Assembly (NCBI GenBank): GCA_003562075.1
Contig: PWWP01000350.1
Span: forward strand, 1-35,732
Source of the DNA: Gemmatimonadota bacterium
GTDB taxonomy: Bacteria; Gemmatimonadota; Gemmatimonadetes; Longimicrobiales; Gaopeijiaceae
Reading direction: 5' to 3'
Length of the DNA: 35,732 bases
This document shows positions 31,154 to 35,732 of the stretch, one piece after another; within the stretch, counting starts at the first letter, position 1, and each line of letters opens with the position of its first letter. The translations under genes and the position numbers were made by a program. The notes under the pieces are model-generated. The model saw nothing but the letters and a program-made list of their open reading frames with translations. It was not told the origin of the DNA and did no database searches.

Positions 31154-31852
31154 TCACTCCAGGTCGGCTCCCTCCGCCGAGGGCCGGTAGCCCGGGCCAT
31201 CCCGTTCGAACGTCCGCTGGAAGAAGTCCGTCAGCTCTTCCTCCCAGTCGGGATTCTCTTCGGTGAACGCCGCTCTTTCGTCTGAGAAGCGCTCGGCCTG
31301 GGTGGCCAGGATGAAGGGGCGGAGGAATCCCCGTTCGTTGGCGTAGGTCAGCTCATCCAGGGGGCCGTGCGCCTGGGTGTCGAAGACGGATCGGCCCAAC
31401 AGCCAAACCTCGGCCACCCACTCCAGGATGGCTTCCTCGGCGTCCAGCCCCTCCACCGGATCATCCCGGAAGGGCAACCACTCCAGGAGCTCTCCTCGCT
31501 GGTCCATGAGGTGGAGGTGGGCGTAGACCAGGTAGGGCGTCTGGGCATCCACTGCGGCTCGTTCCAGGAAGATGGTCGCCGTGTCACCCTCCATCTCCAG
31601 GGTATCCCAGGGATACACGGCATCGTCCTGCCGTTCCAGGCGGATCAGGAAGCTGGGATTCGCCTCGATGTCCTCCAGTTGGGTCCGGAGGTGGGAATCG
31701 GCCTGGGCCATCCGATCCGGATCGGGCTGAATCCGTTCACCTGAGAAGACGATGACGGACCTGGGCTGAGGAACCGTGCTGGTCCCTCCACAGCCGGCTG
31801 TCAGGAGACCCAACAACAGGCTCCCCATCAATAGACGTCCCCAGATCTTCAT
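31154..31852 (-). CDS. Lipoprotein of unknown function
   Basis: A 232-residue lipoprotein. The signal 'MKIWGRLLMGSLLLGLLTAG' is followed by Cys21 (lipobox LTAGC) and then GGTST. The mature part is acidic with many Glu/Asp and aromatic residues. It contains 'AVYPWDTLEMEGDTATIFLERAA' and 'QTPYLVYAHLHLMDQRGEL' segments that look folded, but no known domain is recognised. ATG 31852 is chosen for the complete signal; AAGG lies seven bases upstream. The frame is open to 32017. It may be attached to the outer or inner membrane. It stands alone between convergent neighbours. Confidence 0.7.
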   Translation of the reverse strand: MKIWGRLLMGSLLLGLLTAGCGGTSTVPQPRSVIVFSGERIQPDPDRMAQADSHLRTQLEDIEANPSFLIRLERQDDAVYPWDTLEMEGDTATIFLERAAVDAQTPYLVYAHLHLMDQRGELLEWLPFRDDPVEGLDAEEAILEWVAEVWLLGRSVFDTQAHGPLDELTYANERGFLRPFILATQAERFSDERAAFTEENPDWEEELTDFFQRTFERDGPGYRPSAEGADLE

Positions 31853-31988
31853 CTTGCGTCCTTCTCCTGGTCCAAGGGCGCACTCAAGTCGTGATTGTCT
31901 CCACAAGACACCCGAATGGCGACCCGCTGTCAAGCGCAGGGGGTTCGGAGTCCGGGAAGTGTTCCAGGATCCCGGGAATCGGGCCAGG

Positions 31989-32348
31989 TCACTCTTGAGC
32001 GTCGCCCTCCTCCTCAAGCTCCTCCAGGAGGTCTACGGCCCGGCGGAGATGGGGGATCACGATGGATCCACCCACCACCAGTCCCACGGAGAAGGTCTCG
32101 AAGAGTTCGGCTCGGCTCACCCCTTCCTCACGGCACCGGACCAGGTGGTAGCTCACGCAGTCGTCGCACCTGAGGACCAGGGAAGCCACCAACCCTAGCA
32201 GTTCCTTGGTGCGGGTAGGGAGCGCCCCTTCCCGGTAGGCCCGGTCGTCCAGGGCAAAAAAGCGGCGGATCTCCAGATTCTCCTCGTCCAGGATCTTCCG
32301 GTTCATCCGCTCTCGAAACTGTCGAAACTCTTCCAGACGTTGGCTCAA
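31989..32348 (-). CDS. AhpD-like / carboxymuconolactone decarboxylase-family protein
   Basis: A 119-residue helical protein of the CMD/AhpD fold. 'TKELLGLVASLVLRCDDCVSYHL' carries the redox pair CDDC and its His, the AhpD-type active site (ExxxxxxxxxxxCxxCxxxH), followed by 'SVGLVVGGSIVIPHLRRAV'. It may act as a peroxidase or thiol-disulfide protein rather than a lactone decarboxylase. The start is TTG 32348, which overlaps the zinc-ribbon stop (TTGA). The resulting N-terminus 'SQRLEEFRQFRERMNRKILD' resembles homologues. Its position as last gene of the paa operon suggests it protects from or handles a by-product of ring epoxidation; that role is inference. Confidence 0.82.
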   Translation of the reverse strand: MSQRLEEFRQFRERMNRKILDEENLEIRRFFALDDRAYREGALPTRTKELLGLVASLVLRCDDCVSYHLVRCREEGVSRAELFETFSVGLVVGGSIVIPHLRRAVDLLEELEEEGDAQE

Positions 32349-32584
32349 GAGGAAGTGCCGGGCCCTTCCGGGTCCGGGTCCTTGGCTTCACGGTTGTCGT
32401 CGGCTTGCCGGCCGGTCCACTTCATGTGTTCGAAGGGACTCCGACAGCTCCGGCACCAGAAGGTCGTCACCGAGGCGTGACTACCGAAGAGGGAATGTAG
32501 CTCGGTTTTCTTTCCCCCACAGAAGGGACACGAAGGGGAAGTGGGGAGTCGGCCCGGTAGACGGGAAGAAGAAGCGCTACTCAA
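32345..32584 (-). CDS. Stand-alone PaaD/PaaJ-type C-terminal zinc ribbon
   Basis: A 79-residue protein. After 18 Ser/Pro/Arg-rich residues comes CPFC (C19, C22), 24 residues later CRSC… with C44 and C47, and 'FGSHASVTTFW' between them: a CxxC…CxxC zinc ribbon. The spacing and 'FGS…(Y/F)WCR.C..PF' match the C-terminal domain of canonical PaaD. The PaaD of this operon (33669-34115) lacks that domain. The start is TTG 32584, inside the last codons of paaC (8-base overlap), and the stop overlaps the next TTG (TTGA); such couplings support a real gene. A frame open to 32704 exists but is out of context. Role inferred: works in trans with PaaD. Confidence 0.68.
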   Translation of the reverse strand: MSSASSSRLPGRLPTSPSCPFCGGKKTELHSLFGSHASVTTFWCRSCRSPFEHMKWTGRQADDNREAKDPDPEGPGTSS

Positions 32585-33371
32585 CGAAGAGCGCTCGATT
32601 CCGGTCCCCCCGGGCTCGCTCCACCGCCTCCAACCCCGGGTGCCCCGGGCCTCGGCCCCGGGTGGAATCCCATCCTTCGTCCAGGGCCACCTCCAGGGGC
32701 ACACTCATCCCCAGGTGGCTCAGGCTCGGATCCAGGCGAGCGGCGAGTCGACTCCGCAGCGCTTCGGCGCCGGGAAAGAGCCCCTCTTCCGCCAACACCG
32801 CGTGGGCCTCATCGCCAGGAGCCAGACAGGACAGAGTCGCCGGCAGCACGGCCTCCACCGCCGACTTCAGGTGGACCCGTCCCTCCCCCTGGGAGCTGGC
32901 CAGACGGGTGAACCAGGCCTCGGCCAGCGCCTCGTGGAACTCCTCCTCGCCGAGCATCTTCTGCATCCGTCCCTGGAGGGGCTCGTAGGCTCCTTCCAGA
33001 ATCCCCTCCAACGCCACGGATAGTCCTCCATCCACCACCATCATGGTGGCCGTGACCCAGGCCCAGTCCGGAAGGGGCTCATCCAGGGGATCCCAGGAAG
33101 CATAGGCGTTCTCGTGCCGGTCATGCTCCAGCGCCTCCGGGTCAGCCCCGAAATCCTTCAGGGTGGCGTAGAGGAGCCGGGCATGGCCCCACTCGTCCTG
33201 GGCCATGGAAGAGGCAGCTATGCCCGCCTCGATGGACGGAGCGCCCAGGAGCCAATCCGAGTAGCGGATACCCAGGATGCGCTTGGTGTCGGCCATTCCC
33301 AGGAGGAGCCGACGGAAGGCCTGCCGCGCCGGCTCGGGGTGATGGGGGAGGCCCGGATCCAGGACGTTCAT
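32577..33371 (-). CDS. paaC: Phenylacetyl-CoA epoxidase structural subunit
   Basis: A 264-residue ferritin-like subunit of the phenylacetyl-CoA 1,2-epoxidase, which with PaaA forms the heterodimer that is its core. 'LGMADTKRILGIRYSDWLLGAP' near 26, 'SMAQDEWGHARLLY' near 57, and 'MLGEEEFHEALAEAWFTRLA' near 155 are PaaC blocks. It retains acid/His motifs (DEWGH, EEEFH) although PaaC is thought not to hold the catalytic diiron site. ATG 33371 has AGGAGG six bases upstream and overlaps the paaB stop by four bases. The frame open to 33476 is not family-like. Confidence 0.92.
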   Translation of the reverse strand: MNVLDPGLPHHPEPARQAFRRLLLGMADTKRILGIRYSDWLLGAPSIEAGIAASSMAQDEWGHARLLYATLKDFGADPEALEHDRHENAYASWDPLDEPLPDWAWVTATMMVVDGGLSVALEGILEGAYEPLQGRMQKMLGEEEFHEALAEAWFTRLASSQGEGRVHLKSAVEAVLPATLSCLAPGDEAHAVLAEEGLFPGAEALRSRLAARLDPSLSHLGMSVPLEVALDEGWDSTRGRGPGHPGLEAVERARGDRNRALFVE

Positions 33372-33619
33372 CCCCGTCCTCCTTGGTCCACCCTTCCGGG
33401 TCCAGTCAGCGCGGCGCCGGCAAATGGACCATCGGTCCGGTTCACCGGGATGATCTGATCCCTGGGAACAATGCACATCTCGAACCAGTTCTCCTCGTCG
33501 TAGGTCTTCCAGGCATAGACCCGGGCCAGTTCGGGGGTGAGGGCCGAGAGATAGCCGATGTGGGTCAAGGACTCGCCCCGGTTCTTCCGTGCAAAGACAT
33601 CAAAGACCTGCTCTTCCAT
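33368..33619 (-). CDS. paaB: Phenylacetyl-CoA epoxidase subunit B
   Basis: An 83-residue small subunit of the epoxidase complex that helps hold PaaA/PaaC together. 'FDVFARKNRGESLTHIGYLS' (about 6-25) and 'YAWKTYDEENWFEMCIVPRD' (about 35-54) match PaaB. The C-terminal 25 residues are loosely conserved. The stop overlaps the paaC ATG (ATGA). It follows paaD after a 49-base gap, with GGGTGG upstream of its ATG. Length (about 80-95) fits the family. Confidence 0.92.
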   Translation of the reverse strand: MEEQVFDVFARKNRGESLTHIGYLSALTPELARVYAWKTYDEENWFEMCIVPRDQIIPVNRTDGPFAGAALTGPGRVDQGGRG

Positions 33620-33668
33620 TGCCGGCCACCCTGCAGTTGAGATTTCCGATGTGGAACGTCACGGCTGA

Positions 33669-34115
33669 CTATCCAGCCACGCCCAGGCGTCGGAGTTGCT
33701 CACGTCCCCTCTCCGAGATCATCTCCCGGGACCAGGGAGGGTCCCAGACGTCCCGGATCTCCACCTGGCGGATCCAGTGCTCCTGCATGAGCCGATCCCG
33801 GATGTCTTCCCGGATGAACTCCATGCAGGGGCAGGCGGTGGCGGTGAAGGTGAGTTCGATGTGGGCCACGTCCTCCCCATCCAGCCGAGCACCGTAGATG
33901 AGGCCCAGGTCCACCAGGCTGATGGGAAGTTCCGGATCCAGGACCTCCATGAGGAGTTCCAGGAGTGCCTGGTCCGGCTCCGCAGGCCGCTCATCCAGGG
34001 GAGGGGACCAGAGATCACGTCCTCCACTGGCGTGGGAAACCACATGAGCCGGCAGGGGGCCTTCGTCCTCCGGCGCCACCACCGGCAGACGGTGGGTTGC
34101 AGTCAGTTCAGCCAC
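33669..34115 (-). CDS. paaD: PaaD-like DUF59/MIP18 maturation factor lacking the zinc ribbon
   Basis: A 148-residue protein with the DUF59 (MIP18) domain at about 53-125: 'DPELPISLVDLGLIYGARLDG', then 'TFTATACPCMEFIREDI' with the reactive Cys region, and 'DVWDPPWSREMISERGREQL' typical of PaaD. In other paa clusters PaaD (also PaaJ) is essential for epoxidase activity and is considered an Fe-S or metal maturation factor. Here it stops after 'RRLGVAG', where canonical PaaD continues into a CxxC…CxxC zinc ribbon; that ribbon is a separate gene at 32345-32584. The N-terminus (about 1-50) is poorly conserved. GTG 34115 is chosen: AGGTGG is upstream and the gene overlaps the paaA end by 13 bases. 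The longer frame to 34235 is not PaaD-like. Confidence 0.85.
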   Translation of the reverse strand: MAELTATHRLPVVAPEDEGPLPAHVVSHASGGRDLWSPPLDERPAEPDQALLELLMEVLDPELPISLVDLGLIYGARLDGEDVAHIELTFTATACPCMEFIREDIRDRLMQEHWIRQVEIRDVWDPPWSREMISERGREQLRRLGVAG

Positions 34116-35041
34116 GCACCCACCTGGCTGCGGGAACGGCGGATGGACTCGACGTAGGTCTTGTTCATGGGTCCTCGGCCCTTCCAACGCTTGAAGACCT
34201 CGTCCCAGCTGATCTGCCCCTCTTCGAAAAGCCACCGCTTCTCGTCCGGGTTGTATTGGCAGGGGAAGGGGTACTCCAGCTCGTAGCTCTCAGTGGCCTC
34301 GTCGAAGTGGGCCGGCACGTCCAGCTCCAGATTCTCACAGAGGGGAACGGTGGCGGCCATCCAGGTCTGCCTGAGCTCATCGTTGGTCTTCCCCTTGAGC
34401 CGGTACTCCAACTGACCCGAGTGCCGCTTCAGATCGTCCGGGAGTCCGAACCACTCGATGGTCATGGGGAACATCCAGTCCACCGCCCGCTGGAGCATCT
34501 CCCGGGCCTCGCCCCCAGCCTTTGCCAGCCGGCGCATCCAGACTTCGCCATGCCGCAGGTGGAAGGTCTCCTCCATGTCGATCTTCACCAGCGCCCGCTT
34601 CAGGGGCCCGTAGGAGGTATTCCGATGAACATCGGAAAGCAGGGTGATTCCGGCCCGGTCGTAGAAGCCGTTGGCAACCACCAGTTCAGCCCAGTTCTCC
34701 AGGGGCTGATCGAAGCCGTAGGGATGCTTCCACTCGTGGGGCTCCCGTTCGTAGACCAGCTCCTCCCGCGAAATCCCCAGATCCTCCAGGAGTCGGTAGG
34801 CAATGTTGGCGTGGGCCAGTTCATCCTGGATGATGGCGTGAGCGCTCACCTGGGTGTTGGTGGAGGGAGCGTCCCGGGCAGCCATCCAGTACGCCGGGGC
34901 CGAAATGAGCTCGGTGTCGGCCTGGACCGTGAGCTGAACAGCCAGGGCCTTTCGGTACCCCTCGGTCATCTCCTCCACGGACTCGACGATGTAGCCGTCC
35001 TGAACCCGGGCCTTCAGTTCGTCTTCGGTGAGATCGGCCAT
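34103..35041 (-). CDS. paaA: Phenylacetyl-CoA epoxidase, diiron catalytic subunit
   Basis: A 312-residue catalytic subunit that inserts one oxygen atom into the ring of phenylacetyl-CoA to make the 1,2-epoxide. The diiron ligands are visible as 'IIQDELAHANIAY' (E…ExxH, about 85-97) and 'KIDMEETFHLRHG' (about 150-162), with 'GYRKALAVQLTVQADTELISAP' upstream. The later 'PMTIEWFGLPDDLKRHSGQ' and 'LEYPFPCQYNPDEKRWLFEE' fit PaaA. The ATG has AGGAG six bases upstream. It is the first gene after the operator/promoter at 35103-35169. The frame to 35314 overruns that regulatory region and is not coding. No paaE reductase follows. Confidence 0.95.
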   Translation of the reverse strand: MADLTEDELKARVQDGYIVESVEEMTEGYRKALAVQLTVQADTELISAPAYWMAARDAPSTNTQVSAHAIIQDELAHANIAYRLLEDLGISREELVYEREPHEWKHPYGFDQPLENWAELVVANGFYDRAGITLLSDVHRNTSYGPLKRALVKIDMEETFHLRHGEVWMRRLAKAGGEAREMLQRAVDWMFPMTIEWFGLPDDLKRHSGQLEYRLKGKTNDELRQTWMAATVPLCENLELDVPAHFDEATESYELEYPFPCQYNPDEKRWLFEEGQISWDEVFKRWKGRGPMNKTYVESIRRSRSQVGAWLN

Positions 35042-35102
35042 CGCCAACTCCTGCTGATTGTCGGATCCAGGATCCCGGTCCGGCAGTTGGGACCCTGGGG
35101 AT

Positions 35103-35128
35103 CGAACGTCCGTTCGAACGCTCGTTCG
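35103..35128. promoter_or_regulatory. Two overlapping TetR/PaaR-type operator boxes
   Basis: CGAACGTCCGTTCG (35103-35116) and CGAACGCTCGTTCG (35115-35128) share two bases and recur with a 12-base period. Both fit CNAACGNNCGTTNG, the form I recall for the Thermus PaaR repressor, whose effector is phenylacetyl-CoA. They lie downstream of the predicted -10 box and 61 bases before the paaA ATG, so a bound TetR-family repressor would block the start region. The regulator gene is not in the window. Confidence 0.7.
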
Positions 35129-35139
35129 AAACTGTCTAT

Positions 35140-35169
35140 AAACTACCCTGGCCTCGCCTGCTCGGTCAA
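35140..35169 (-). promoter_or_regulatory. Candidate paaA promoter
   Basis: On the minus strand TTGACC (35164-35169), an 18-base spacer and TAGTTT (35140-35145) form a sigma-70-like pair directly upstream of the operator boxes. Predicted transcription starts around 35132. Moderate match to consensus; chosen because of its placement. Confidence 0.45.
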
Positions 35170-35213
35170 CTGCCAAGAAGCCGTGGCGCCGGCCGTTCCG
35201 GCTATTGCCCTTC

Positions 35214-35513
35214 TCAGAGTCCCAGCGACGAACGGATGAGGGGGCTGATCCGCTCCGGCGTCCAGGGTGGGTCGAAGGTAAGCTGCACTTTGGCCGTCTC
35301 CACTCCCTCCACACCCAGGATGGCGTCCTCCGCCATCTGGACGATCTGTTCCGCCACCGGGCACATGGGGCTCGTCAGGGAAATATGGGCCAGGACGTGG
35401 GAGTCCTGTACATCTACGTCGTATACCAGACCCAGCACTACCAGATTCAGGTTCAGTTCCGGATCCTTCACCGTCTTGAGTGCGTCCATCACGGACTTCT
35501 CGGTCGCGGCCAT
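35214..35513 (-). CDS. DUF59/MIP18-family metal-sulfur cluster assembly protein
   Basis: A 99-residue single-domain DUF59 protein. 'DALKTVKDPELNLNLVVLGLVYDVD' near 10-34 and 'SLTSPMCPVAEQIVQMAEDA' near 66-85 hold the conserved acid and reactive Cys. 'LTFDPPWTPERISPLIRSSLG' closes the fold. It resembles SufT/PaaD-type Fe-S assembly factors. ATG 35513 has AGGAGG four bases upstream. It lies upstream of the paa operator on the same strand, with 172 bases between. It may aid the epoxidase system or general Fe-S maturation; two DUF59 proteins so close together are notable. The 159 bases upstream (35514-35672) contain only a short palindrome ATGGTAACCAT (35553-35563). Confidence 0.85.
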   Translation of the reverse strand: MAATEKSVMDALKTVKDPELNLNLVVLGLVYDVDVQDSHVLAHISLTSPMCPVAEQIVQMAEDAILGVEGVETAKVQLTFDPPWTPERISPLIRSSLGL

Positions 35514-35672
35514 GGGGCCTCCTTGGGACCAGTTGGGGGACCTGCGTCTGGAATGGTAACCATCTGATCATCCCCCGTTCCAGGGTCCCCGCAACCTGAC
35601 CCCCAGGACCTCCCGCAACCCCCCGACACCCCATTACATTGGCCTTTCATCGTCCCATCGGGAGCAACCGTA

Positions 35673-35732
35673 TTGGCTTACCATCCCAACCGAAGCGCAT
35701 CGGGGCCGGCCTGGCTCCCCCTGCTGGGCCTC
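35673..35732 (+). CDS. Possible start of a rightward gene at the window end
   Basis: From TTG 35673 the frame reads MAYHPNRSASGPAWLPLLGL with GGGAG eight bases upstream. The hydrophobic tail could be the beginning of a signal peptide or membrane helix. Only 20 codons are visible and the start is not ATG, so this is a weak call. Confidence 0.25.
   Translation, partial: MAYHPNRSASGPAWLPLLGL

Noticed and set aside
1-35732. CRISPR arrays, integrase/att sites, prophage or toxin-antitoxin modules
   Set aside because: No regularly spaced direct repeats, recombinase, phage structural or toxin-like genes were seen.

Overview
This is a GC-rich, gene-dense stretch of a Gram-negative chromosome. It has a TonB-dependent receptor, lipoproteins with lipoboxes, periplasmic c-type cytochromes and CopC. 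The gene set and the flavour of the proteins suggest Gemmatimonadota: a DUF5118-type metalloprotease, short TPR and unknown proteins, a phenylacetyl-CoA epoxidase operon and many TTG starts. That placement is inference by eye; no marker-gene tree was run. No rRNA, tRNA, CRISPR array, prophage or intact transposase was seen.

Layout. 1-2.4 kb: the start of a leftward metalloprotease gene, then a rightward cytochrome c' / diheme cytochrome c / DUF1328 group. 2.4-9.3 kb: creatininase-family hydrolase, serine-hydrolase lipoprotein with a DsbB-like oxidase, flavin reductase, beta-propeller lipoprotein and TonB receptor. A palindrome sits between two divergent TATAAT boxes near 5.83 kb. 9.3-11.3 kb: fba-glpX, a coupled leftward gluconeogenesis pair. 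11.4-11.66 kb: a 275-bp non-coding element with near-perfect 24-bp terminal inverted repeats. 11.8-13.8 kb: an ABC-2 exporter pair. 14-16 kb: a copper block (Cys/His-rich secreted protein, copC, copD), with a perfect 42-bp palindrome inside copD. 16-18.1 kb: SlyD-like isomerase, a small unknown and an MDR oxidoreductase. 18.3-21.2 kb: an unknown, proline dehydrogenase, QueE and a CoA-type Nudix hydrolase. 21.3-22.9 kb: a second putative metal locus, where a paralogue of the Cys/His-rich protein precedes a His/Met-rich outer-membrane protein. 23-31.9 kb: saccharopine-dehydrogenase-like protein, GyrA, TPR protein, unknowns, CPBP protease, PLP decarboxylase and a lipoprotein.

32-35.5 kb: a leftward phenylacetyl-CoA epoxidase operon. 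It reads DUF59 protein, [promoter and two TetR/PaaR-type boxes], paaA, paaD, paaB, paaC, a stand-alone PaaD-type zinc ribbon, and an AhpD-like protein. PaaABC form the diiron ring-epoxidising complex. PaaD and the other DUF59 protein probably help mature its metal or Fe-S partners. The reductase PaaE, the ligase PaaK and the regulator are not in the window.

The most unusual points are the split PaaD with its tandem operator, the copD palindrome, the 275-bp structured element, the divergent palindrome with a probably leaderless flavin reductase, and the pair of CPHH...CxCxxxC secreted proteins at two metal-type loci.
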